From the NCBI RefSeq assembly GCF_030463565.1, contig NC_134659.1:7324511-7388510 (forward strand): 64,000 nucleotides of DNA. The letters run 5' to 3'. The stretch is from Pelecanus crispus (Eukaryota; Chordata; Aves; Pelecaniformes; Pelecanidae). Both the position numbers and the translations under genes were made by a program. The notes beneath the pieces are model-generated. The model did not search any database. It saw only the letters and a program-made list of their open reading frames with translations, and was not told where the DNA came from. Below are positions 23,401 to 33,594 of this stretch, one piece after another; position 1 is the stretch's first letter, and every line of letters starts with the position of its first letter.

Positions 23401-26400
23401 ACGTTGACATCGATGTTGAAGGCCTCGTGCGTCTCCAGGCAGAAGGTTGTGATGGAGACCAGGATGAAGAAAAGCGAGGCAAAAGCAACTACCTGCAAAA
23501 GTAGAAATTACACAGGCTATTAGCTGATTTGGGTCAACTTCTCCTGATTAGCTGATTTGGGTCAACATCTCCTCTCCAATTTTATGAACCACCATGACAA
23601 CAACTTCGGGGCAGCCTGAGACACATCTGGTGTCACCTGCCTTTGGTACATCTCTTCTAATCCCTGCTAGTAAATAGCAACAGCAGGGATGGGAGAAGTC
23701 CTCATTCAGTCAAAATGAGTGCAACAGGCTCAAAACACCCCAGGAGCTATGCTGCTGCCACCCGCTTCCCCAGGAACAAGGATGGAGAATGGGGAGGGTT
23801 CCCTGGACCTGTCCCATGAGTCGAGAGCAAACCTCAGTGTCTGGGGCTCTCAGTCCAGAATCTTTCTCCAAGTGCTACAATGTGTACAGGGGGAGGTGTG
23901 CTGGGCTCCCGCTGTGGCTGGGGATGTGCCAGAAATGACTGCGATGGGGATGGAGGGAGACCTGCAACAGCCTGGGTTTGGAGCAAGCCTCCACTGGCTT
24001 GAAAAGGAAACTTTGAGAGGACTACATCAAAGAGCTTTCCCCCACATTTACCCCCCCACACCCAGATGAGGTGTTCGCACCATTCATGACTGTGAGGTTT
24101 GGGGTCTGGATGCATCAGAGATGTCCTTTTGCCCCCTGCTCCCTAAGGGTCAGTGGTGGACGACGTGCCCACGAACGGTCCCAGGACTGAGAGGGCCAGG
24201 ATGAAGAGGAGAGGAGCAGGCAGAGCTCAGTGTCCCGCTGGTGCCTGGAGCTGGTGACACCCAGATGCTCCCATTTCTCCCCTCCTCCCGACCGGTGAGA
24301 CCTTTGTCCCCTCCGCGCCGCCGCCTCCTCCCCGCGGCATGCTGCCGCTTCGCCTCAGATGTGAGCGAGGAGGGACCAGCAGCACGCGGTGGAAATCACA
24401 GGCTGTGTCAGAAAGAAAACGCTTTCTCGTCCCCCCCATCAATCCTGCTCAGCCCTCCTCGCCGACAGGATGAGCTCATGATGAGTCCATTACCCAGAGC
24501 ATCTGTTTCCAAGAGCCCCCGAAAAAAAAAAAAGCCTCTGAACAGAAAAGCTCCTCTTCTACCTTCCTCCAGCACAAAAGCACAACGGGTTTGGCTTCCT
24601 GGAAGCAGATCCTGCTACAGCACCCTTTGCTGCTAACCCGTCCTGCCCGCACCGAGCAGGATGCGACCTTCACTGTCGAACCCACCCGACTGGCTGCGTT
24701 CAGCAGGCAGCCGCACCGCGAGCCTGCTCGAGACGACAGCCGGGGTCCTTGGCTGGAGTGAATCAGCAGCAGAGACAGTCTGAGTCACGCTTGAGAAAAA
24801 CCCGGCCCTGGACACTGGCGGTAATGTGCCGGCAGCCCTGCGCCTGCCGAGAGCATCCTTGAGGGGTGTCCCCAAGGGCAAACCCATGTGGGTCCAGCAC
24901 AGAGAGCATCAGCCCTCCAAAAGTTAGGTGTGAAGTTTAAGCCAGGCTCTAATTGATGGAGAAACCTCTGGAAGATGATTCTCCCTGCCCAGCGATAGAG
25001 CCCCGCTCGGGGATGGGCCGAGATGCTCTGTACCCCTCCGACCAGACCACTCTGGACCATGCGCCACGATGCTGCTCTGCTGGTGGCAGCTCCAAAGGCA
25101 GCCCTTGCCCATCGGCCAGGCGCAATTCGGGAAGAAAACCCAACAAAAAGGTGGGATCTTAAAGCAAGGCCAGTTTAACCAGACAAGTGTGTCTATACAG
25201 CGGTGGCATGGCCAAAATAATCCACATTTCAGCTGAGGGCTGAGTAATGTTCCCGAGTTTCCCCGTATGGGGAATCTCAGGAAAACTTGAAGAGTAAAAA
25301 CTTAGACTCAAAGCAAAGTAGGCAGAAAAAAGTTATGAAGGAAGAGAGTGGGACCCTGCAAACACTCAGGCAATGAAGCAGCCCTGCTGTATGAGCCGTA
25401 CAGGTGAGATCTGATTCAGCCCCAGGAACAAAAGCAACCTCTAAAAATCAAAGTCAGGTTCACAGCCAGTGCCAACCATCGTCCCCCCAAAGTCAGTAGT
25501 GCTGCTCCAGTTTTGTGTCAGCTGAAGATCTGGCCTGAGATGTCTTATCTCAGCTCTGGCCTCTGCTCCAAGCTCAAGTGTTTTTCCAAAGCTGTCTTAA
25601 AAATAAAATAAAATCCATGTATATACCCAGTGGCCATCAATACAGCACCAATATCCCCACCAAACAAGTCCTCCAGAACTTGCCGACGATCTACACGATC
25701 TCAACATGCGCTCAACAGCTTGGGATGGGTGTTCCCAAAAAATACCGTGACTCTGCAGGGGGTCACCAGCCTGCAAGTCCCGATGGAAGTGAGGTCAGGA
25801 CCCCACAAGTCGGGCTGCAAAGGGAAAAATACTGAGGAGCTACAAACGAGCAGAGTTTGGAAGTAGAGGTAAAATCACAACCAGGGCAGTTTCCCATGGG
25901 GAGAAAAAGAGTTTTACGCTCCAGCTGGGACAGCAGATACTCTAGGGACCAAATTTTTACTGAGACTGGACTAGGCACAGGAGCCAAGATCCCATGGGCA
26001 TTGATGCTACAAGGAAGAGACACTAAAAACTCGGGGCGGGGGGGAATTCCTAACCACATGCTCACGCAGTGGCCAGCTCAGGAGGTGCCGGGAGAAGTGC
26101 TGGAAGGAGGGAAAGATGGAAATAGGCAGGAGCGAACTGAGTCAGGGCCCGAGGGGCTGCTCCGCAGGTGAGGAGGAGCAAGGACCGGAGAAACGCAGCC
26201 CCCGAGACTCTTAGTCACTGCTGTCGCACGATCGAGGTTTTACGCACACAACCTGGGACCGCTCTCCTTCCCCCTGCTGCCAAGGTTTGGCAAGACGCAC
26301 CAGGCCGGCTGCTCCAGCACATCCCCAGGCCAAATGCCGCGGCCAGCAGCACCCCTTTTGCTGTGAAAAGGAAGGGGGAGACCCCAAAATGGGGCAGTAT

Positions 26401-28983
26401 TAAAGAAATCCCACTTCAGCCACCCCAAAACACCAGGGCAGCACCATGAACGTTGTACCTGCGGAGATGCTCACGGGAGCTTCCTAGTGCTGGATGGTGA
26501 CTCCGAACCAGTAACGGCTCCCTGCATTAACTGGGTGCACTGGGCAGGTTGCACTCACTTAGGTTGGTTGTACTGCCCCGTGCCTCAGTTTCCCCTTCTG
26601 CCAAAGTAGTTCTCCTAAGCCATTGCAAAACTATACCGATATTTTAGAGTGGAAAATATGACCCAGAAGAGCCCGTGAGCATTACTGCTGGAAGGTGACC
26701 GTCCCTGTGGCAGTGCCAAGCTGAGCCTTTACCGTAGACCAGTAAGAAGGAAGCGGGGAGCTCCCAGTGCAGACCGGTCCCACGCCAACCCCAGTCGGAG
26801 CTCACATCACAACCATCTCTGCTCCCTCTGCTTCTGTTGAGCAAATGCCTTTCTGAGAGCAGCTCAGCACACGGGAAAAGCAGAACCAAATAATAACGTG
26901 AATAATCCGAGCTAAACTATTCTGCTTGGGTTTATTTTTTAAATTGGAGCTTTGCACCACTCGGAGCATCTCTCAGAGGCAACGAGCCCTCAGAGGTGGC
27001 CAAAGGATCGGGTACCCCTTCCAAAACGAGTAAAGCTCTTGCTGCCCAAGCATCCTCTGCGTGTGCGTGTGTGTGTTGCTCTTACGTTAGCTGCAGAAAC
27101 ACCGCCTTGACAAACTGACCCCCTGCCCCGCGCGCTGCTGGTGGGTGTGAAATGCCTGCAGAATTTCTTACGATTGATGGTGTTTTTACACCTCTAAAAG
27201 CATCCAGAATTCATTTAGAGCCCAAATATCTATATGTGTGTGTGCGGCAGATGTATAAGCTGGGCATGACGGGGGACACACGCGCGGGGATGGGACCGGA
27301 TGGGTATGGGAGAGCGTGGGTGGGTGGCTGGGGGTCAGTGGGCAGCACTTTGGGGGTGACCTAAGAGTAGCTGGGAGAGGAGAAACAAGCGCAGAATAGT
27401 GCCTGAGCTGGGCTGGGAGCCCCAAAATGCGCCTGGTTATGGGGGATACGTCCCGGGCATGGCGGTGTCTGTGGGTAGGGATCGTCTGCGTGTGGAAGGG
27501 GGGTCGTGGGGGGATGTTAGCACGCGTACGTGCTCGTGTGTGTGCGTACACGGTGTACCGGGTCCCCAGGGATGGGGGGGGGGGGGGGGGGCGATGTTTG
27601 TGTGTTAACCGTGGCTGAGAGCCTGCACTCACACGTGCTGATGGGGACCGTATGCTGCGTGTGGGCAGCATCGACGCGGCGATGGTGGCGGGGGACAGGG
27701 GTGCGGGGACGAGGGTGCTTGCAGGGCGCAGGGAGGGGTGCTTGCGCAGACACACGGGGTGTCCTTTGGGGCTGCTGCTGCTGCAAAAGAGGAGCGTGAG
27801 CTCCTTGGGGACAGCCATCAGGATCCCATTTGCTTCAGGATGTGATCTGAGTGCCAGCAGGCACCAGCCCTGGCCCCCCGCTCCACACCTGGGCCATTAA
27901 ACGTGGGGTTTGGCGCGGGCATGCACCCAACCCAGCGAGAAGAACCCAAGCGATCCTGCCTGTCCTAGAGCATCCTGAAACTCTGCCAGGACTCAGCCCT
28001 GCCGAGGACTCTCCCTGACAATCCCGCATCTCCGTGTGCCCAGGAGGTGCCGGGGCAGCACCCAAGGGTGCAAAGCGGGCAGGGAGTGGGCTTGCCCCCT
28101 GTTTCAGCCCAGTTCCCTGAGTTGTGATGCATTGCGAGGGGATGGGGAGATGATGGAAGGGACTTTTTGTAGGGTGGGAGATGGCCAATGTGCCCCATGG
28201 TAGGAGGGGGGTGGCTACGGGGGGGGCCACGTAACCCACTAGGAAAGTCCATCTCACGGGGACGGGGAGATGAAGGCACAACCCCAGCACGGCCCCATCC
28301 CACCTCCCCACTGGCGTGTTTTGGGAGCTTACCCTTGCTGCCTTGGACGAGTAGGGATCCTCAAAGAGCGCCCACATCCTGGGCTGCCAATTCCGACAGC
28401 AGCCACCCCCTCCGGCCGCCCCCGCCGCCCCCGGCGGCCTGTCATCCATGCCCAGGCGTTGAAGGGCCATCTCCCTACCCCCTTCCTCTTCAGGCTCCTC
28501 TCCACTGGCCCCTCCACCAGGCTCGGGACTCTCGAAGATGTCCAGGGCCTCTTCAGCATCGCGATGCTGGCGGTAGGTCATCCAGCAACAGGGCTCCACG
28601 TCCGTCTCATCGATGCCCCAGTAGGTCAGCTCCTCCTCGAAGAGGGGTCCGCAGATGTCCGCGGGGCAGTGCAGCTTGCCGGTACGGTAGTAGTTGAGCA
28701 CGTAGGAGAAGATCCCGGGGTGACGGTCAAAGAAGAACTCATTGCTTTTACCATCAAAGTCAAAGTTGCTCTGGGCATCGGGGTCGGCGAGCCAGGCCAG
28801 GCGGGTGCCCGGCAAAGTCCGTAGGGTGCTTTTGTAGGTCTCATGCCGGGTGCCACCTACATTGATGGTGATCTTGTCCGACTCTTCCCCTTTGCCCATC
28901 TCTTCCTTCAGGCATGTTTTGGAGGGTGGTTTGTTCCCAGACTTGCGTCCACGGTAGGAGGAGACACACACCGAGCTGATCAT
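7825..28983 (-). CDS. KCNC4: KCNC4 (Kv3.4) voltage-gated potassium channel, 4 coding exons
   Basis: The product is a Shaw-type high-threshold A-type potassium channel that repolarises fast-spiking neurons. Minus-strand exons 28333-28983, 22556-23492, 20789-20974 and 7825-7886 total 1836 nt, giving 611 residues in phase throughout. The N-terminal inactivation ball [18 protein letters not shown], with Cys6 and Cys24, is specific to Kv3.4. The T1 domain is at about 36-137, with the zinc motif H105-x5-C111-x20-C132C133. S1 starts at 218; S4 has basic residues at 338, 341, 344, 347, 350 and 353; the TTLGYGD selectivity filter is at 426-432; PVP in S6 is at 458-460. Sequons NVT (247) and NTT (256) lie in the S1-S2 loop. 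The human Gly-rich insert within T1 is shorter here. Alternative C-termini are known for Kv3 genes, and this is one tail form. SLC6A17 lies upstream on the same strand, as in human. Confidence 0.95.
9691..10173 (-). mobile_element. CR1 LINE, 5'-truncated 3' end
   Basis: Opens on the plus strand with ATCACAGAATCACAGAATCA, the reverse complement of the CR1 terminal octamer repeats. It continues with the well-known avian CR1 3' region (CCCAGGGTGCTCAGAGCCCC, TTATTCCTTGTCCTGTCAC, CTCCTCTCCAGGCTGAGC). It is a dead fragment of about 480 bp in minus orientation in KCNC4 intron 3. Confidence 0.92.
14325..14340 (-). terminator. possible internal poly(A) signal in KCNC4 intron 3
   Basis: AATAAA on the minus strand (plus strand GGTTTATTCATC), followed by a short non-repetitive stretch. 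It could end a transcript using another last exon, but no such exon was identified and a poly(A) tract sits nearby. Confidence 0.2.
14375..14402. repeat. poly(A) tract
   Basis: Uninterrupted A run of about 27 bases in KCNC4 intron 3, with no recognisable retroelement body beside it. Confidence 0.9.
20789..20974 (-). CDS. KCNC4: KCNC4 coding exon 3 (cytoplasmic tail)
   Basis: 186 nt, phase 1 in and out. It encodes [15 protein letters not shown] and [20 protein letters not shown], ending DGGIQK. These segments match the shared Kv3 tail. Acceptor is CTTCTTGCAG and donor is GTATGG. Reading through the donor would add [15 protein letters not shown] then stop, a possible minor form. Confidence 0.95.
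20975..22555 (-). other. KCNC4 intron 2
   Basis: 1.58 kb bounded by GTGAGA and CTTCTTGCAG. No repeats or coding segments are recognised. Confidence 0.85.
22556..23492 (-). CDS. KCNC4: KCNC4 coding exon 2 (S1-S6 and pore)
   Basis: 937 nt, phase 0 in and phase 1 out. It holds the whole transmembrane core from VVAFASLFF to ERKRS, including the voltage sensor and pore. Acceptor is CTTTTGCAG and donor is GTGAGA. The post-S6 segment is lysine-rich ([12 protein letters not shown]). This large core exon is standard for KCNC genes. Confidence 0.97.
23519..23574. repeat. 28-bp direct tandem duplication at the KCNC4 intron 1 branch-point region
   Basis: Two copies of ATTAGCTGATTTGGGTCAAC plus eight more bases, differing at one or two positions. 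On the minus strand each copy carries a CTAAT branch-point-like motif, 28 and 56 nt upstream of exon 2. Confidence 0.85.
26577..26612 (-). repeat. MIR-like SINE remnant
   Basis: CCGTGCCTCAGTTTCCCCTTC, reverse complement of the MIR core, in KCNC4 intron 1. Confidence 0.5.
27230..27760. repeat. degenerate GT/GC-rich low-complexity block with G18 run
   Basis: Many GTGTGTGCG-type stretches on the plus strand (near 27058-27075 and 27230-27560) and G18 at 27574-27591. A 210-codon stop-free frame here is a by-product of composition. Confidence 0.65.
28333..28983 (-). CDS. KCNC4: KCNC4 coding exon 1 (ball, T1 domain)
   Basis: 217 whole codons from ATG 28981-28983 to SSKAAR, followed by donor GTAAGC. 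The start is chosen because it begins the conserved Kv3.4 ball; upstream in-frame codons are not conserved-looking. The residues between T1 and S1 are Gly/Glu-rich and variable ([16 protein letters not shown]). Confidence 0.96.
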
Positions 28984-29334
28984 AGATTTCGGTGGATGGG
29001 AGATGCACGCTACGCGCACCCTTCCTCCGGGCGAGGAGCTGGGGGTCGGCGGAGGCAGGAGAGGGGGGCAGAGATGGGACTGGGGAGGGGAAAAGGGGGG
29101 GGCTCAGGCTTGGCTCTGGCCTCAGGGGGAGCAGGCTGGAGCCGAGCCGGACACCGCTGGCTGCTTGGGGATGGCAGGGGAGGCTGCAACCTCCACCCCC
29201 TCCAAAACCACCCCCCTAAATAAAACCGCCCTAAACCAGGAGCCAGCCCAGCCCTGCCGGGCAGCAACAAGTGCAGGCAGGAGGGGGCCGCGGGCAGGGC
29301 TCGGGGAGGGGGGGGCGGCAGCCCCGGGCCCGCC

Positions 29335-29490
29335 GCGGGGGATGCGGGTCCGGCTGGGGGGGTTGCGGGCCCGGCTGGGGGGGGGGGGGGGGTGTCCGGC
29401 TGGGGGGGGGGGGGAGGGTTGCGGGTCCAGCTGGGGGGGGTTGCGGACCCGGCTGGGGGGGGGTTGCGGGTCCGGCTGGTGGAGCGGGGG
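29335..29490. repeat. G-run tandem repeat in KCNC4 5' UTR/promoter
   Basis: About six copies of a 20-30 bp unit, TTGCGGGTCCGGCT followed by 7-16 Gs. Each copy has G runs on the plus strand (C runs in the sense RNA). Strong quadruplex/i-motif potential is inferred. Confidence 0.85.
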
Positions 29491-29888
29491 GGGGAGGCCG
29501 AGCCCCGCCGGGCTGCGTGTGCGTCCCCACCCGCCCCGGTACCTGCAGCGCCAGGCGCGGGGGGGCCCCGCCGCCCGCCCCTCCCGCCCCGGCGGCTCCG
29601 CGCTCCCCCCGGGCCGGGCTCGGGGAGGGGGGCGGCGGCCGGGGGCTGCGTGTCCCCGGTTCCCACCGGGGGGGGGGGGGGTGGATGCGCCCCCTCCGCC
29701 TCCCCTCCCGCTCCCCCCCCCCCCCAGCCGGGCCCTGCCCTCCCGCGGGGGCTGCGGCGCCCGGGGGGCCCCCGCTCACGCGTGGCCGGGCCGGGGGGGG
29801 CCCTGTTGCGCCCCGGCCGGTGCCTCCCGGCCGGGCTGAGCGCGGGGGAGGCGGCGAGGGCTGCTCCGGGGCTCGGCGGGGGAAGCGT

Positions 29889-29907
29889 CGCCGCCGCCGC
29901 CGCCGCC
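29889..29907. repeat. CCG/CGG trinucleotide repeat, six copies
   Basis: Pure CCG on the plus strand (CGG in the KCNC4 sense direction), immediately downstream of the TATA candidate and so probably at the 5' end of the leader. Confidence 0.85.
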
Positions 29908-29912
29908 CGGGG

Positions 29913-29920
29913 CTTTTATA
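29913..29920 (-). promoter_or_regulatory. TATA box candidate for KCNC4
   Basis: TATAAAAG on the minus strand in an otherwise GC-only context. A start about 30 bp downstream would fall near 29885, giving a leader of about 900 nt before splicing. Confidence 0.5.
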
Positions 29921-30040
29921 GGGCTGGGAGCGAGCGGCGGGGTTACGGGAGCCGGCGCCGCCCCGCCGGGGAGCCGGGGACCCCCCCGCCCCAGCGCCCA
30001 GCCCCACAGCCCCCCGCCGCTGCCCTCCCTCCCAACCACC

Positions 30041-30130
30041 CTCCTCCATCCCCGCATCCCTCCCTCCATCCTCCCATCCCTCCCTCCATCCCTCCCTCCA
30101 TCCCCGCATCCCTCCATCCATCCCCTCCAC
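30041..30130. repeat. (TCCCTCCA)n-like simple repeat
   Basis: Imperfect CATCCCTCCCTC repeats upstream of the KCNC4 TATA candidate; purine-rich on the minus strand. Confidence 0.85.
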
Positions 30131-31572
30131 CCCCGTGGCGGCCCCCCCCCGGCCCCCCGCGCCCCCCGGCTCACCTCCCCGCGGGGCCCGCGGTGCGGGT
30201 GGGGCTCTCGGGGGCTGGGTGTCAGCGAGGAGTGAACCCCGGACACCCCAGCTCCGCTTCGCGCCAGAGGGGAAATGCAGCCCAGAGCTGCCTGCGGATC
30301 TGGAGCCAGCTCTTGGCAGAGGCTCGAGCAGATCCCATCCCTCCCTGGCTCGCAATCCCTCGCTCGCCGAGAGGTCACGAGAGACCGACCCCGAGCGCGG
30401 GCCCGGGGCCGGTGGGAGCTGGGTGGCTGCAGGCAGACCTGGCCCTCCTTCCCTCCCACCGCCCTCCCCGAGCATCCCTCTGTCCTGTTTCGGCTCTTGG
30501 GTGAAGGATGCCCCTTCCCCAGAGCTGCACCCGCAGGCGCCGAGGCTGGGACTCGGGGTACCAGCCACCCCAACCCCAGGGACCCTTCCCCTATTCCCCC
30601 CCCCCCCTCCTTGGGGGGCTCTGACACCCCCAGGGTGCTGCTGATGCTCAGCCTCCTCTCCTGGGGCCGGGGAGGAGGCGAAGAGCCGCGGTGGCCCAGG
30701 GGACAAGCGTGTCACCGAGGCGAAGACCGGAGGGACCCGATCCTGCCAGCACTGTTTACTCCTGCCCTGGCACTGCTGGTGCTGGGGGGGGGGCACGGGG
30801 GGTGTGCAGGCCGGCGCTTTGGGGTCTCAGGTGGGATCCAAGCCCGGCACAGGCCTGTTATTGGGGTGGGGGGGCTGAGCCAGGGGGTCAGCACTTGGAT
30901 AAGGGGGTCCTTGGTGGCAGGGTGAGGGGACAGTGAGAGGGGGACGCTGCCCCGCTCCAGCATCCCTCTGTGCAGCTCCCTGGGCTCCCCCCAGGGCCCC
31001 TCCTCACCCCCTGCCCGGGTTTGTCCCCTCAGCGCCATGCTCACCCCCTTACCGGGGGGCGTTGGGGGTGGCTGGGGCAAACATTCCACCCAAAAAGGCA
31101 CAAGGCGTGAGAGCCGCGTTTAAAATCTTACCACCAAGAAAGCCCTGCTCCAACTGTAACTGCAACTCGACAGCTTCCAGGGCCGGATCCTGAGCGGGTG
31201 GAGGCTGGCGTAGCTCCACACCCAAACCACCCGGGGCTGCACCAGCGGGAGAGCGTGGAGCCCGAGGGAAAACCGTGCTGGAAAAATCGAGCCTTGCATC
31301 ACCGGCCAGGCATCGCAGCTCAGCTCCTCATCATCGGTAATGAGAGTTTGGCCAGGAGGAAGGAATGCTGCGACCTGATGCTAATATTTTATCCGGCGAC
31401 TTCCATCCCGGCGAGATCTTCGTGCACCCAAGCGCGGCCGTTCCTGGGGTAGGAGGAGGTGGCCAGGCAGACAAATGGGTTGTATCTGGGGAAGGAAGAG
31501 ATCTTTTAGCCAGCAACACCCGCCCAAAGCTGTCTGCTCTCTAAATATGCCTTCAGATTTTTAATGTCCATG

Positions 31573-31620
31573 AAAAAAAAAAAGAAAAAAAGAGAGAGAG
31601 AAAGAGAGAAAATAGAAAGA
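31573..31620. repeat. purine-rich microsatellite (A/AG)n
   Basis: Poly(A) grading into AGAGAGAG and GAAAGAGAG. Confidence 0.8.
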
Positions 31621-32816
31621 GCTTGATGAATAAGGGCCTTTTTGGAGCAAGAGGGAGTCACTTCTGCAGGGACCTCCTGCAAGGCTGAAGGCATCTCCGA
31701 TAACATCCAGCTGAAGGATGGAATGAAGAGCAGGACCTGGAAGATCTCAAGGAACATCAGCTCCACCCTGGAAAGCCACAGCCCTTGGGTGGGTCCTGAG
31801 GACGCAGTAAGGGGTCTCTGGGTCCCCCCCACTGGTCTCTGCGCTGTCTCTCCCCCCGACCCGGCACAGAGCCCTGAGCCCTGCCCATGGCCCGGCACTC
31901 CGAGACCAGCACAGCGGGCCACGGGATGCTCGGAGGGGATAAAGGAGAGGTTGGGGACATGCTGGGATCACACAATGTCTCCATCCACGGAGGGACAGCG
32001 GAGGAAGGGCGGACTGCAGCTCATTTTAGGGAGAGACAATCCCGCTTTGGGGTAGAGAGCGCCAAACCAACCTCTCCAGGTGCTTCCAGCCCAGGAATCT
32101 GTTAATAAAAAGATACATTGACCTCAGCAAACCCTAGATGCTCCAGCCAAGGTCTCTGCCCTCTTCCCCTCATGCTTTTGGTGGGACAGGTCCATCCCCG
32201 CTCTGTGGGTGCTGGCACCCACGGCACCACAGGGTGCTGATCCCCGGCTCCCCAGGCCACGAGCCCCAAGCAACCTTTCAGGACGCTCTCTTGGAGGTGG
32301 GTCTTCCCAAAGAAGCTGTCCCAAGCCGTGGGCAAGGTTCATCTCTGCCGTCCGCCTCTGCCGGGTGAATTTTTCAGCTCAAATTGCTCATCGCCAGCTG
32401 AGCGCAGGTTTTGGGGCTGCGCAGGTTGCACGCACAGAGTTTGCAGCCCCGTCCCACTGTGAGCTCTGCCCGGAAGGGGAGCCAGCTCATCCCCTGAACC
32501 CCGTGTAGGGCCTGCACCCCAAATTTCTCCCGAGGCCCCGGGTGGCAGAGTCCCGGTGCTGCTGTCACACAGTGCCATCTTGTGGGTCCTGCAACAGAGC
32601 CTGGAGCCAAGGCAAGGAGGAAAGGGAAAAAAAAAAAAACCGCAGGCGGTGGAGGGTGTCTCGGTCCAGCGGTGAATCTGGCTCCATCCGCGGCGGCGCT
32701 GATGCAATTTTGCTCCATAAAAGCAATTTGGGAGCAGGAGGAAAGGCTGGGCTGGAGCGGGGATGGTGGTGGTGATCGTCTGCCTTTGGAATGACCAGGA
32801 GCGGTTCACGAGCTGG

Positions 32817-32860
32817 TGCCGTGCCTCGGTTTCCCCATCTTTAAGAGTCAGGATAACTGT
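32817..32860 (-). repeat. MIR-like SINE remnant
   Basis: CCGTGCCTCGGTTTCCCCATC then TTTAAGAGTCAGGATAA, the reverse complement of the MIR core and flank. Confidence 0.5.
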
Positions 32861-33068
32861 CGCTGGTTTTTCTTCCCAAGGTGCTCGGGGAACCACAGCA
32901 AGATGTTGCTGTTAGCAGCTCCACCATGTGTCTGTACCCACCGCGTGCCTGTACCCTGGGCCAGAGCTGTTTTGAAATGGGACACCCAAAAACCACCCCC
33001 TGATCAGCACCAGCCTTCCCCTCCCACCAGGCTCCGCAGGCTCCCTGCCTCTCTGTCATGGGAAATTC

Positions 33069-33093
33069 AATTTTTTTTTTTTTTTTTTTTTTG
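33069..33093. repeat. poly(T) tract
   Basis: Uninterrupted T run of about 24 bases; no attached element recognised. Confidence 0.9.
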
Positions 33094-33594
33094 AAAGCAC
33101 GTACTTGGCTTAAATTTTATATTTCGGCCTGTTTCCCTGCATCTTTTTCCTAGCCCCACAAGGGCCAGCGTCACCCTTTCCAGTTTGTTTCAGGGAGCTG
33201 GGGGCTTCTGGCCCCCCGGCCCCACTCCCAGCCCCCTGCGGGGTGGATGGAGCCGAATCCTGCCCCGCTCTCACCCTCCAGACCTGGGGCTTTTCCACGG
33301 CAGCAGCTCGCCCAGCCCCGTGCAACAGCTGCAATCCCAAAGACGCATCAGAGGTTGGGGGTTTGGCAGGGTTTGCTTTTGCAGGTAGCTGCCCCATCTC
33401 CCTGCCTGGGAGAGGAAAAGGGGATAAAACAAAACGAGGCCCCCTCCGTGCTGGGGGGTGGCCTGGGGACAAGCTGGCACGGCAGCAGCCTGCCAGCGCC
33501 TTGTCCTCAGAGTCCAGCGTGTCCCCTCCCGGGGCCTGAGCCTCTTCCCAAGCCCAGAGCCACCCAGCGCACGCAGCAGCAGGAGCACGGGGGT

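Larger units (their letters stand above)
23493..28332 (-). other. KCNC4 intron 1
   Basis: 4.84 kb bounded by GTAAGC and TTTTGCAG. It contains a 28-bp direct duplication next to the acceptor (23519-23574), a MIR-like remnant near 26577-26610, GT-rich sequence at about 27.05-27.75 kb and an 18-base G run at 27574-27591. No coding exon is seen. Confidence 0.85.
28990..30250 (-). promoter_or_regulatory. KCNC4: KCNC4 promoter and 5' UTR CpG-rich region
   Basis: Extremely GC- and CpG-rich sequence directly upstream of the KCNC4 start. It contains a minus-strand TATAAAAG, a CGG repeat and a G-run tandem array. A donor-like CTGCAG/GTACC at 29543/29542 and a good acceptor before 29038 suggest an optional 5' UTR intron. 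Exact start site unknown. Confidence 0.6.

Noticed and set aside
27186-27818. 210-codon minus frame
   Set aside because: Lies in KCNC4 intron 1 over a CA/GT-rich low-complexity block; product is His/Thr/Pro repeats.
28984-29019. KCNC4 start 12 codons further upstream
   Set aside because: The upstream codon is GTG, not ATG, and the conserved Kv3.4 N-terminus begins at the ATG 28981-28983.
29231-30796. 521-codon minus frame and 370-codon plus frame
   Set aside because: GC-rich CpG-island sequence lacks stop codons by composition. Products are Pro/Gly/Arg low complexity and overlap on opposite strands.
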